Counted from the stretch's first letter, positions 1-8,696 are shown. The stretch: DNA of 64,000 nt from Marinilabiliaceae bacterium JC040 (GCA_022496785.1 SNAP01000002.1:186001-250000), one strand, 5' to 3'. Numbers and translations are program-made. Notes: generated by a model not told the origin, from the sequence alone.

Positions 1-432
1 CATTCTCTCAACCTTTCCAACTTCCAATACTGGTTTACCCTCAGGAAAAGCAATACCAGAAATAGGAATCACCCTTTTCTTTACAAGCAATTTACATTCG
101 GCCTTTAAACCATTACTAGTTTCAACGCTAATAACACACTCCCCTATGGCCTTTGCAGATACTCCACCCATAGGACATACACTTGCTATTTTAGGATCAG
201 ATACCTTCCACTCAACATCCTTATTTGTTGTATTCTCTGGAAGAATTGTATAAGATAATTTTTCCTTATAACCAGGATTCAATTCAAGAACATCCTTACT
301 AAACTTAATAGATTTTGCCTCAATAATAATAGGTTCTTTTGGTTTATTATCCGATTTCAAATCATCATCTTTCTTGCTACAAGAACATAGTGCCAATATT
401 GCACACAGATAAATTACTAACTTTTTATTCAT
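1..432 (-). CDS. Lipoprotein with probable bacterial Ig-like (BIG2-type) domain, partial
   Basis: The reading frame starts at the ATG complementary to 430-432 and runs off the left edge, so only the N-terminal 144 codons are present. The protein begins MNKKLVIYLCAILALCSC, a short hydrophobic signal with a lipobox cysteine at residue 18, followed by an acidic/lysine linker (SKKDDD), as is usual for surface or periplasmic lipoproteins. The next 100 residues read like a BIG2-type domain: phrases such as LSYTILPENTTNKDVEWKVSDPKIASV, split here by the end of strand, and GECVISVETSNG are typical of the family. A -7 promoter element lies at 453-460. Function is unknown; binding or adhesion at the surface is inference only. 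Confidence 0.75.
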   Translation of the reverse strand, partial: MNKKLVIYLCAILALCSCSKKDDDLKSDNKPKEPIIIEAKSIKFSKDVLELNPGYKEKLSYTILPENTTNKDVEWKVSDPKIASVCPMGGVSAKAIGECVISVETSNGLKAECKLLVKKRVIPISGIAFPEGKPVLEVGKVERM

Positions 433-452
433 TTTTAATATTTTAGTTTGTG

Positions 453-460
453 CAAATATA
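453..460 (-). promoter_or_regulatory. Bacteroidota -7 element
   Basis: CAAATATA on the plus strand reads TATATTTG on the minus strand, matching TAnnTTTG. It lies about 20 bases before the ATG of the partial lipoprotein. No clear -33 element is visible. Confidence 0.5.
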
Positions 461-625
461 TCTGCAATATAAGATATTATGAATAACTATTAATTAGTAT
501 TATTTCTCATTGTTTAACTAATAATTGCCACTTTCCTCTACCTATCTATTTGATTTTGAAAGATAGAACTAAATCGTTTTGTTAATCTTGTTTCGTTTTT
601 ACTAAAACTCTTATTTTAAATGTTA

Positions 626-1852
626 TTATAAATTAGATTCACCCCATAACTTTTCTGCTGACAAGTGAATATTAGACGGAAATCCCTTCATTGCACTTAG
701 TTCGTCTTTAGAAAAACTATACTCCTTAATCAACTTTTCACCACTATTATGAATAACTGTTACTTTCAATGTATATTGATCATAGCTAATATAAGACACA
801 TTAGGATCTGGAAAAATAAAATTAGGCTGACTAAAAACCGAATGTTTGCTCGACCGAATAACTTTATTACCACCAAATAGTTCAAAAAGTAATTCTTCTG
901 ATTCATACCCAAAAAATTCAACAAGATTAGTGATTGATATAACAACCTTTGGAGATGCAAAACTCAAATGCTCCATAGCATCCTCGTTTGGTTGAAATAT
1001 CAAGCTTATAACTTCATAAAGTTTTGGATCTCTATTTTTTAAATCCTTCTGTTTAGCGAAGATATCATTTTGTACATTTGGGTATGGTTGCCAATTAAAC
1101 CAAACCTCTGTTCCTTCAGCTAAATACTCTTTATAATCTTCATTTATATAATTATTAAGCTTTGTACCGTCAGGAGCATAACCAGCATCCCAAATTTTTA
1201 GACTCTGTGCATTTTGATAGGCTTCTTTCAATTTGGCTGTAAAACCTGGTATAAGTGCATCTGCAGCCATTGCATGAATACAGTGCATAATTTCATGGGG
1301 TAGAGTATTTCCTCTTTTCCCTCTTCCATAATCTTCACTGAACAGATTCTCATCACACTCTTTAACTTCAGTAACTCCCATTGTCATTACAGGGTTCTCT
1401 CCTGGTACCGCTCCATATCCACTAACAGCATCAAACATCTTAAATTCTGGAACTTGACTTGTCAACTTTCCATTATCAGGATAGATAGAAATTCTCATCA
1501 TGTTTTGAAATAATAAGTTACGAACTTCTACCGCTATTTCAGGTCTTAAATTATCATCAGAAAGCATATCAACAACAAGTTCTGCAGCATTTTTTAGATA
1601 TATATCTTCTACTTCATTAGGACCTACAATTGGTATTCCCCAAGCTGTTGTGTACTTAGCGTAGTAACCTGGATCCATATTGTATTTTAAAATCATATCA
1701 GCAGGGATCTCCTTCACCACAAAATCTTTTGAAACTATACCCTCTGGACTTATTGGAGCTTCACCTCCTTGTTTAGAAGGATAAATTAATTCATTATCAC
1801 AGGAAATCAACAATGTAAATAAAGAAATAAGTACTAATAATTTTGACCTCAT
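626..1852 (-). CDS. Lipoprotein with HExxH zinc-metallopeptidase motif
   Basis: This 408-residue protein starts MRSKLLVLISLFTLLISC, so it is a predicted lipoprotein acylated at Cys18. The motif HEIMH at residues 186-190 (context TLPHEIMHCIHAM) fits a zinc-binding HExxH site. A downstream acidic patch, EYLAEGTEVWFNW, could supply a third ligand. The arrangement resembles the substrate-import-associated zinc metallohydrolase lipoproteins that Bacteroidota often encode near SusC/SusD systems (Peptidase_Mx1-like). No SusC or SusD gene is in view, and the family call is from memory of the architecture, not a search. The gene is in the same orientation as the flanking envelope genes. Confidence 0.6.
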   Translation of the reverse strand: MRSKLLVLISLFTLLISCDNELIYPSKQGGEAPISPEGIVSKDFVVKEIPADMILKYNMDPGYYAKYTTAWGIPIVGPNEVEDIYLKNAAELVVDMLSDDNLRPEIAVEVRNLLFQNMMRISIYPDNGKLTSQVPEFKMFDAVSGYGAVPGENPVMTMGVTEVKECDENLFSEDYGRGKRGNTLPHEIMHCIHAMAADALIPGFTAKLKEAYQNAQSLKIWDAGYAPDGTKLNNYINEDYKEYLAEGTEVWFNWQPYPNVQNDIFAKQKDLKNRDPKLYEVISLIFQPNEDAMEHLSFASPKVVISITNLVEFFGYESEELLFELFGGNKVIRSSKHSVFSQPNFIFPDPNVSYISYDQYTLKVTVIHNSGEKLIKEYSFSKDELSAMKGFPSNIHLSAEKLWGESNL

Positions 1853-1912
1853 ATTTGTTTTTTTTGATATTTATAAATTGAATATTCTTACTTAGGAAAC
1901 AAGTTTTATGCT

Positions 1913-2593
1913 CTATTTTTGATTTTTACAGATATCAAATGTCAATCCCAAAGAGATTCCAAACTTCTGAAAAGAAGGAACCGAACTAGAAAAATTCATA
2001 TCATAGCTATAATAAATACTTGTAGATAAAAATAGTTTTGTATTTAGCTCCCATTCATACCAAATAGAAGTCATGTGACTAGGGTTGTTGTAAAAATAAT
2101 TGTTACTTATATCAGATAAATGTATACTAGAATTCTGCACACCAGATGACAAATGAAGTTCTAAACTCTTAGACAAATAATATTTGAAAAGCAAACCAGT
2201 AGATATCCCAACACGATGAGACTTTTTGTTTAAGATTAAATAATTAAACTCAAGACTAGGGGCAATATAAGTATAGGACAAATTGTACTGATACTCGAAT
2301 TCACTATCATTGGCTAAAGAACGAATATCTTTATCTTTTATTAAACTTCTATCAATTAGCAAACCATAAGAAAAATAAAATCTGTTATTCAAGTTTCTAC
2401 TACTATATTTTACCGAGAATCCCAATAAATTTATTCCTGGATCTATATCACTAGCATAGTTTTTATCTACTATATTCAGACTTGGAGTAATTGATACATT
2501 TATTTTCTTTTCTTTCTCATTTGTTATATTCTGCGCTTTTAAAGATCCCAGTATAACAAACAGACAAGCAATTAAAAATATTTTCTTATTCAT
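1913..2593 (-). CDS. Predicted small outer-membrane beta-barrel protein
   Basis: This 226-residue protein begins with a signal peptide (MNKKIFLIACLFVILGSLKAQ, cleavage likely after AQ). The mature part alternates polar and aromatic residues in short stretches typical of beta-barrel strands, for example YNLSYTYIAPSLEFNYLIL and FYFSYGLLID. The C-terminal region FGISLGLTFDICKNQK contains a strand followed by a short polar tail. This resembles the porin-like PorT/OmpW-sized barrels common in Bacteroidota, but I do not recognise a specific family. A possible -7 element (TAACTTTG on the minus strand) lies at 2730-2737, about 140 bases upstream. Confidence 0.55.
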   Translation of the reverse strand: MNKKIFLIACLFVILGSLKAQNITNEKEKKINVSITPSLNIVDKNYASDIDPGINLLGFSVKYSSRNLNNRFYFSYGLLIDRSLIKDKDIRSLANDSEFEYQYNLSYTYIAPSLEFNYLILNKKSHRVGISTGLLFKYYLSKSLELHLSSGVQNSSIHLSDISNNYFYNNPSHMTSIWYEWELNTKLFLSTSIYYSYDMNFSSSVPSFQKFGISLGLTFDICKNQK

Positions 2594-3256
2594 TAAAATT
2601 AATTTTGTTTTTTATTGGATATAAGATCATATTAAAACAATTGCATATCAACATATATTAGTCATTATGTATGTAACAATTGAGAAACTATCACCTAAAA
2701 CGCGAAAGTAAGTAATAAAATTTTATCACCAAAGTTATCTATAGAATTTAGAATATCATTAATTCGTTTAATGCTTTTACGCTTTGATAACTAATTTTTA
2801 GATGGGTATTTTTCGATAACTATCCATATGTAAGGTATTATGAACATATGTCAATTAAAATATTGATGGACAAGCAACTAATTGTCACCTTAATTTTGAG
2901 ATTAATTAAGTAAGTGATAGAATTCAATTATACTTTCATAAAATGACAGGATCCTCAATAAAAGATATTAAACTTTTAGAGAAGAATATCTTAAAGGAAA
3001 ATAATTATGAATGGAATATACAGAAGCGTTAAACTTTATATTGAAATAACGATATATCATTAGATTTACATCTAATCTATTAAAGTAGATATATCAAAAT
3101 AATAGTGCGTTTTATGTATTAAAAGTCACATAAAACGCACTATTTTTAAGTAAAAACTAATGTATGTAGCATTTATAAACTCCTATTTTTAAATTATAGT
3201 ATCTAAGGTTGCATTTTAAAATTTCTATCTAAATTCATTTAGATTATTTGCTTTAT
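2594..3256. other. Intergenic region between barrel gene and CRISPR array
   Basis: This AT-rich stretch of about 660 bases contains no convincing gene. It holds a possible promoter at 2730-2737 for the barrel gene, a 29-codon open frame at 2943-3032 without supporting features, and a strong hairpin at 3101-3144 next to the distal end of the CRISPR array. Confidence 0.6.
3101..3144 (-). terminator. Strong hairpin at the trailer end of the CRISPR array
   Basis: A perfect 17-bp stem (3101-3117 pairing with 3128-3144) encloses a 10-base loop. Reading on the minus strand, which is the predicted crRNA strand, the stem is followed by TATTTTGATAT, so it could end the pre-crRNA transcript about 110 bases beyond the last repeat. 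The plus strand also has a T run at its right edge, so it may act in both directions. The loop contains ATTAAAAG, matching the last eight bases of the CRISPR repeat as written on the plus strand. Confidence 0.6.
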
Positions 3257-5173
3257 ATTTCAATTCCATACGTCACAATTAAAAGACAAGGGAATATAAC
3301 AAAAGAAGATATATAGAATTAATTTCAATTCCATACGGTACAATTAAAAGAGTTATATCGTCCAGGAGCACCCGCATGCTTCTGAAATTTCAATTCCATA
3401 CGGTACAATTAAAAGACTAATGGACTTGATGTTTGTGCTTTAGGATAATTATTTCAATTCCATACGGTACAATTAAAAGGATCTATTTCAATATTTGACA
3501 CTGTTTCGTCTGCATATTTCAATTCCATACGGTACAATTAAAAGTGTCGCGATTCCTGAAAATAATATTAATGGGTATGATATTTCAATTCCATACGGTA
3601 CAATTAAAAGCACTTCGCTAGCACACTTTTTAAGGCAGTCAGATGATTTCAATTCCATACGGTACAATTAAAAGATATCCCATCCTGATTCGGCAGCAAC
3701 AATTCAAAGATTTCAATTCCATACGGTACAATTAAAAGAATACAAGCGGTTATATCTATGCTTTTGCGGACTTATTTCAATTCCAAACGGTACAATTAAA
3801 AGTAGTACGGATTCGTTAATGTTGAATTCTGCAAAAGAATTTCAATTCCAAACGGTACAATTAAAAGTTCAAAGCCTGACGCTCCCTGTCTTAAATCAAT
3901 GAAATTTCAATTCCAAACGGTACAATTAAAAGAGTTTCTTCCTATAATCATTCAAATAATGATAAGCATATTTCAATTCCAAACGGTACAATTAAAAGGG
4001 TTCAGAAGGGTTTATTTTCAGCAATGAACGCATATTTCAATTCCAAACGGTACAATTAAAAGTTCACCTGAACCAAACCTCTCAAACAATGGATCTCTAT
4101 TTCAATTCCAAACGGTACAATTAAAAGTCGTTAACTCCTGAGACTTCAAACAGGAGATGGGAAAATTTCAATTCCAAACGGTACAATTAAAAGAAAATAT
4201 TGCAGGAATAGTTTTAGAGATTGATTCTCCATTTCAATTCCAAACGGTACAATTAAAAGTGCATATATGATGTGCATCTTCTTATCAATTAAAACATTTC
4301 AATTCCAAACGGTACAATTAAAAGTACACAAATTGCTGCTACCATAGTGGCTCAAAATAATTTCAATTCCAAACGGTACAATTAAAAGTTACCCTCGAAT
4401 GGAGGTTATTACACTGTATGCACAAATTTCAATTCCAAACGGTACAATTAAAAGAGATGATCTTGAATTACTTACCATATTAACATATAATTTCAATTCC
4501 AAACGGTACAATTAAAAGCAGTTATGAGACTGGAGAATATTTTGAAGTCAGTAATTTCAATTCCAAACGGTACAATTAAAAGTTTTGCTATTAGTAGAGA
4601 TGGGAAAGTAAAATACATATTTCAATTCCAAACGGTACAATTAAAAGTGGCTCACGGTTCATTAAACTATAGGTTACAGTTAAGCGATTTCAATTCCAAA
4701 CGGTACAATTAAAAGACCTGTAGAGGGTGATAATGTTCCTGGATTGAAAAAGAATTTCAATTCCAAACGGTACAATTAAAAGTATAAAAAGAATGGTTGG
4801 ACCGTTCACACTAAATATATATTTCAATTCCAAACGGTACAATTAAAAGCAAAAGGCGTTTAGTCAACGAGTTTAAGAAGCGCATATTTCAATTCCAAAC
4901 GGTACAATTAAAAGTTATCTTTCATACCTCTATATCTTTATGCACCATCATTTCAATTCCAAACGGTACAATTAAAAGATAATGATCGAGACAATAAATA
5001 TGAATGGGTTACGAATTTCAATTCCAAACGGTACAATTAAAAGTTCTTATGCTGATATGCTAAAATATTATAAGAAGCAATTTCAATTCCAAACGGTACA
5101 ATTAAAAGTAAAGATCAGTTCACTGCTATAAAGCCGAACACGATATTTCAATTCCAAACGGTACAATTAAAAG
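3257..5173 (-). CRISPR. CRISPR array, 30 repeats, 29 spacers, no adjacent cas genes
   Basis: There are 30 copies of a 29-base repeat, starting ATTTCAATTCC and ending GGTACAATTAAAAG on the plus strand, separated by 29 spacers of 35-39 bases, mostly 35-37. The reverse complement ends GGAATTGAAAT, so the crRNA 5' tag would be ATTGAAAT, as in many type I-B and type III systems. That puts transcription on the minus strand and the leader to the right of 5173. Repeat 1 (3257-3285) is mutated (CGTCAC instead of CGGTAC), as expected for the oldest, distal repeat. Repeats 2-8 carry CATACGG; repeats 9-30 carry CAAACGG. All spacers look distinct by eye. No cas gene lies between position 1 and 64000, so the array depends on Cas proteins encoded elsewhere or is inactive. 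Confidence 0.97.
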
Positions 5174-5653
5174 AGGTAAAATAAGAAAACAAATCCACCT
5201 CATTATCAGACAATTAAAAGTCCAATTCATCTAAAATAAAACAAGAAATATCGTCGATGTCCAATGATACAAAAACCACTAGGCTACGACGACTTCTCAA
5301 ATATAATTCTTTGAACCACAAAAAAAGCTTTATAAACTACTACAATTCAAAAAGATACAAGATTTCAAAGAACTAAAAATGAAAATTCATGATATAAAAA
5401 TATAAAATTGACTTCAACTTTATGTAAATATAAAGAAAGAATTTCAACACTTCGACAACATATAGCTTTCATTAAACTCAAAAATTAAGATATAATTAAA
5501 GCCACAGATACAAATGTAAAGAAATTCAATTTTATTATATAAAATCTAGATTCATATTATATGATATCTCTAAAATTATTTAATAGATCAATATTTTATA
5601 AATATCCTAATAAGCATTTAATTCTTCAACATTAACACAATAACATATAATAC
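5174..5653. other. Predicted CRISPR leader region
   Basis: This 480-base AT-rich stretch lies at the crRNA-upstream end of the array and contains no gene. Bases 5210-5220 (ACAATTAAAAG) copy the last 11 bases of the plus-strand repeat exactly, 36 bases (one spacer length) from the last full repeat. A possible minus-strand -7 element (TACATTTG) lies at 5511-5518. The leader assignment follows from repeat orientation and repeat decay at the other end, so it is inferred. Confidence 0.6.
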
Positions 5654-6205
5654 TTAGTTTATTGAAATCACTTTACAAGGTTTACCAGTTGAATTATATT
5701 CTAGTTCTATAGATATATCAACTTCTTTTATATTATCTACTATTTCCTTAGTCAATAAAATGTTTTCAATTACAAAACAATCATTCTCTTCACATTTTTT
5801 ATCAAATTTTATATGCTCCTCGCCATGTTTACCAATACCACATCCATCTATTAAAATAAATTTTGGTTTTTGAGATAAGATTAATATTAAAGCTTCTTCA
5901 CTAAGAAATGTTTCTGCATTTCCATATTCTTTAGTTCCATATCCATATTTATCACAAACCCCTGTATATAAAATTAAAGCTTTGTCTGTAATTGTATATT
6001 CTGATAAATCATTAACATCTGGCATCCCTGCTCTACAATCTATCACCACAACTTTCATCTTGTAATTTGATTCTTTTGGCGTACGTGTATAACAATCAAT
6101 ATGTGTACCTATATGACCTATAGCATTTACAGAATCTGATTGTTGTTTTGCCCAACTATAAGCTGGATGATTTTCTTTTATAATTAAACTTAATATCTTA
6201 TTCAT
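5654..6205 (-). CDS. Cyclase-family metal-dependent hydrolase, short form
   Basis: This 183-residue protein carries the family hallmark HIGTHIDCYT near residue 32 (HxGTHxD), with a later GCGIGKHGEEH segment that could complete the metal site. The family (PF04199) includes kynurenine formamidase and other metal-dependent amide or lactone hydrolases. Family members are usually about 200-260 residues, so this is a compact member. The N terminus begins directly at ENHPAYSWAK with no signal peptide, so it is probably cytosolic. It sits between the CRISPR leader and the direct-repeat-flanked dehydrogenase cassette. No tryptophan-degradation genes are near, so the substrate is unknown. Confidence 0.75.
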   Translation of the reverse strand: MNKILSLIIKENHPAYSWAKQQSDSVNAIGHIGTHIDCYTRTPKESNYKMKVVVIDCRAGMPDVNDLSEYTITDKALILYTGVCDKYGYGTKEYGNAETFLSEEALILILSQKPKFILIDGCGIGKHGEEHIKFDKKCEENDCFVIENILLTKEIVDNIKEVDISIELEYNSTGKPCKVISIN

Positions 6206-6361
6206 AACATTTTCACTTCTTATTTATTTTATAAAGATATGTTTTGCATAACCATCTTTTATTAGAGATATATTTTATCTAGAGATGATGTTTGCTTCAT
6301 ACATTTTCCGTAAATATATACATTTATTAATTGAAAATATTAAAAAGTGAGATCGACCCAC

Positions 6362-6390
6362 AAAAAAAGCCGTCTCCCCCGAGACGGCTC
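6362..6390 (-). terminator. Rho-independent terminator, duplicated copy
   Basis: A 9-bp GC-rich stem (AGCCGTCTC pairing with GAGACGGCT) with a CCCC loop is followed by a run of seven T on the minus strand. It would end transcription of the dehydrogenase. It is a duplicate of the AsmA-like gene terminator at 8697-8726. Confidence 0.9.
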
Positions 6391-6503
6391 CCACCAATAT
6401 ATAAAAAATATGTTATTTCTTTATAGGCTTAACATTCTTCTTCAAAGAATTAGATATCAACTTCTTCAAGCGAAGAGTTTGTTTCTCTAACTTACCTTGT
6501 TTC
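6362..6503. repeat. Direct repeat, left copy (142 bp)
   Basis: These bases match 8698-8839 with a constant offset of 2336 bases and a single substitution (C at 6380, A at 8716). The segment contains a rho-independent terminator and the last 29 codons of the AsmA-like gene. Homology stops abruptly: on the left in the A run, and on the right after TTGTTTC, where this copy continues ATTTATC and the other TTAGGTG. The right copy lies in the intact AsmA-like gene, so this one is the duplicate. Confidence 0.95.
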
Positions 6504-6505
6504 AT
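6413..6505 (-). pseudogene. Duplicated 3' fragment of the AsmA-like gene, open for 30 codons
   Basis: The reading frame ATG at 6505 to TAA at 6413 encodes a 30-residue lysine-rich peptide beginning MKQGKLEKQTLRLKK. Residues 2-30 are identical to the C terminus of the AsmA-like protein at 8749-11892. The start codon is formed at the repeat junction (AT from the cassette, G from the repeat) and follows the dehydrogenase stop codon immediately (TAAATG). It is most simply a by-product of duplication. Translation through coupling to the dehydrogenase is possible but unproven. Confidence 0.7.
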
Positions 6506-7660
6506 TTATCGCATTTTATAAGCAATACCTTCATAACAGGCTTGATATATTGCTTTTATTTCCGATGCATTTGGTTTTATTGGATTAAATAATGTACATG
6601 GATCTTTTAAAGCATTACTAACTAAAATATCCAATTTCTCAATCCACATTTCCTCATCAACACCTGCTGCCTTTATTGAAGATACTATTCCTACTTCGTT
6701 TCGTAATTTCTCGACCTCTTGAGCAAAATCTTCTGCTGTATCTTTTCCTAATAAAGATGCAAGATCATTATACTTATCAGTCCCTTTTGAATTATATCTT
6801 ATAACATTTGGCATCAAAATTGCATTTGCACAACCATGAGCTATTCCAAATACTCCTCCCAACTGATGCGACATTGAATGTATTATTCCTAACCAAACAT
6901 TTGTAAAAGCCATTCCAGCCATACACGAAGCATTATGCATTGATTGACGAACTTCTAGATTCTCTGGCTCCTTTATAGATTTTAATAGATTCTGAAATAT
7001 AATATCTATTGAGCCTTTTGCTAAAGCATCATTATAACAGTCTGAAATATTTGAAACATATGCCTCCACACCGTGACTTAAAGCATCAAGTCCGGTATTT
7101 GCTGTTACTGTTTCTGGCATAGATTTACATAAATCTCCATCAACGATTGCAACATCTGGTGTTAATTCATGAGAAACTATTGGATACTTCCTTCCTTGTT
7201 TATTATCAGTAATAACTGATAGTCCTGTTACTTCTGTACCTGTTCCACTAGTTGATGGTATTGCAACAAATATAGCTTTATTTCGCATCTTCTTAACTGC
7301 AAAAGGTGCTGATAATTCTTCTAATGTTGAATTAGGATATTCATAATATATCCACATTGCTTTAGCTGCATCAATAGCTGAACAACCTCCAAGACCAATT
7401 ATAATATCAGGCTCTTCTTGAATAAAATATTCTGCACCTCTCAAAACTGTTTCGATTGAAGGATCTGATTCTACACCTCCAAAAACCACTGATTCAATAC
7501 CTGATTCAGATAAATATGCTTGAGTCCTTTCTAAACTACCATTACTCTTTACAGAATTTCCTCCTATAACGATTACTGCTTTTTTACCTTCTAAATCTTT
7601 TACATTTTCTAAACTTCCTAATCCATGGAAGATTTCTTTTGGAACAATAAATTTTGCCAT
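6506..7660 (-). CDS. Iron-containing (group III) alcohol dehydrogenase
   Basis: This 384-residue protein matches the usual length and layout of the Fe-ADH family (butanol, 1,3-propanediol and lactaldehyde dehydrogenases). The N-terminal nucleotide-binding half has GGNSVKSNG and GLGGCSAIDAAKA (the GGGSxxDxAK-type motif). The C-terminal helical half has the metal ligands in the expected order: D in TGLDALSHGVEAY, then the histidines in IHSMSHQLGGVFGIAHG. TSGTGTEVT is the family's substrate-side loop. It is a cytosolic NAD(P)-dependent oxidoreductase interconverting alcohols and aldehydes; the substrate cannot be read from sequence. A -7 element lies at 7687-7694. The gene ends three bases before the left direct repeat and lies downstream of an AraC-type regulator, the likely controller. 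Confidence 0.92.
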   Translation of the reverse strand: MAKFIVPKEIFHGLGSLENVKDLEGKKAVIVIGGNSVKSNGSLERTQAYLSESGIESVVFGGVESDPSIETVLRGAEYFIQEEPDIIIGLGGCSAIDAAKAMWIYYEYPNSTLEELSAPFAVKKMRNKAIFVAIPSTSGTGTEVTGLSVITDNKQGRKYPIVSHELTPDVAIVDGDLCKSMPETVTANTGLDALSHGVEAYVSNISDCYNDALAKGSIDIIFQNLLKSIKEPENLEVRQSMHNASCMAGMAFTNVWLGIIHSMSHQLGGVFGIAHGCANAILMPNVIRYNSKGTDKYNDLASLLGKDTAEDFAQEVEKLRNEVGIVSSIKAAGVDEEMWIEKLDILVSNALKDPCTLFNPIKPNASEIKAIYQACYEGIAYKMR

Positions 7661-7686
7661 AATTCTTTTATATTAATTTATAAACA

Positions 7687-7694
7687 CAAAAGTA
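7687..7694 (-). promoter_or_regulatory. Bacteroidota -7 element for the alcohol dehydrogenase
   Basis: The minus strand reads TACTTTTG, a full match to TAnnTTTG, about 27 bases before the dehydrogenase ATG. Bases 7695-7799 between it and the AraC-type gene are the likely place for an activator site. Confidence 0.55.
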
Positions 7695-7799
7695 TGCTCT
7701 ATCAACTCTTTTTAACTTACTAAAAAAGTTCATTAATTTATGAATATAGCTCAAATTTAGAATTTCATTACTTTTAGATTTTGAACATATATGACCAAA

Positions 7800-8645
7800 T
7801 CATTTATTCTTATTATACTCTGAAGGATTTACTCCAAAATACTTCTTAAATGCTGAACTGAAATTAGAAAGATTTCCATAACCTAAATCATAATATATGT
7901 CTGAAACTTTCAAATCACCACATTCTAATAAATCTTTTGCCCTCATAAGTCGCTTTTCTTGTAACCATTTCCCTGGAGAAACTCCATACTCTTTTATAAA
8001 TGTTCTTTTAAAAGAAGAAAGACTCATATTACATAGAAAGGCTATTTCCTCAAGTTTTAAATTAGAATAAATATTATTCTCTATTACATTCTTTAATGAT
8101 GAAGATTCTTTTGATATTAAGGTTCTAAGATAATATTCAAATTCCTTACCATATTTATTTAAAAGATATAACATTATCTCTTCAAATTTAATTTTTAACA
8201 AATTGATTTCCCCTTCTAATTTACTATTCATTAAATTAGATAATGAATCTAAAAATAAAGAGATATATGAATCATTTTCAATCTCAAAATATAAATCGCC
8301 TTTTTTTATGGAGGAATTCTTCTCTGTATATTTATTCAAGAAACTTTTTAACATAGATTCTGAAAAGAAAAATAACTTACAATAATATATACTATCACTA
8401 TCTATTAGCTCTGTCCACAATAAATTTCCCTTTTTTATTAATAAGGATTGATTTTTATTAACAACAACAGATGATTCTGAAAAATGTATTTGTTTTGTTC
8501 CTTCTTGAAGAAAACTAAACATATTCATACTTAAATCTATTTTAGACTTTACTACTGCTTCTGTCATTTTTAAATCGTAAAGGAATAAATCTTTAGACAA
8601 AATCTTAGAACCTTGATATACCTCTGGTACGTTTTCTATTAACAT
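7800..8645 (-). CDS. AraC-family transcriptional regulator
   Basis: This 281-residue protein has an N-terminal effector-binding-like region (about 1-170) and a C-terminal pair of helix-turn-helix motifs typical of AraC/XylS regulators. The first is LKLEEIAFLCNMSLSSFKRTF; the second is the signature KVSDIYYDLGYGNLSNFSSAFKKYFGVNPSEY, written here across its two helices. The N-terminal half resembles AraC_N-type cupin sensors (ESSVVVNKNQSLLIKKGNLLW). It is encoded just upstream of the alcohol dehydrogenase on the same strand, with 139 bases between, so it probably senses the alcohol or aldehyde substrate and activates that gene. Both genes lie inside the unit flanked by the 142-bp direct repeat. 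Confidence 0.88.
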   Translation of the reverse strand: MLIENVPEVYQGSKILSKDLFLYDLKMTEAVVKSKIDLSMNMFSFLQEGTKQIHFSESSVVVNKNQSLLIKKGNLLWTELIDSDSIYYCKLFFFSESMLKSFLNKYTEKNSSIKKGDLYFEIENDSYISLFLDSLSNLMNSKLEGEINLLKIKFEEIMLYLLNKYGKEFEYYLRTLISKESSSLKNVIENNIYSNLKLEEIAFLCNMSLSSFKRTFIKEYGVSPGKWLQEKRLMRAKDLLECGDLKVSDIYYDLGYGNLSNFSSAFKKYFGVNPSEYNKNK

Positions 8646-8696
8646 GAAAAAATATTTTAACTAAAATCTAATTTAAAAAAAATAACCACTATCTCC

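Noticed and set aside
2943-3032. A 29-codon open frame (MTGSSIKDIK...) left of the array
   Set aside because: Too short, no promoter or homologue recognised, and chance frames of this size are expected in AT-rich DNA.
4524-4712. A 62-residue open frame on the plus strand within the CRISPR array
   Set aside because: It consists of repeats and spacers read through; the repeated phrase FQFQTVQLK-like text is the repeat translated. It is not a gene.
5511-5518. TACATTTG on the minus strand as the CRISPR leader promoter
   Set aside because: It is more than 330 bases from the first repeat and no -33 element is evident; kept only as a note in the leader entry.
6362-6503. The left direct repeat as a simple shared terminator element used by many genes
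   Set aside because: The match runs through the terminator into 29 codons of AsmA coding sequence, so it is a segmental duplication and not a dispersed terminator.
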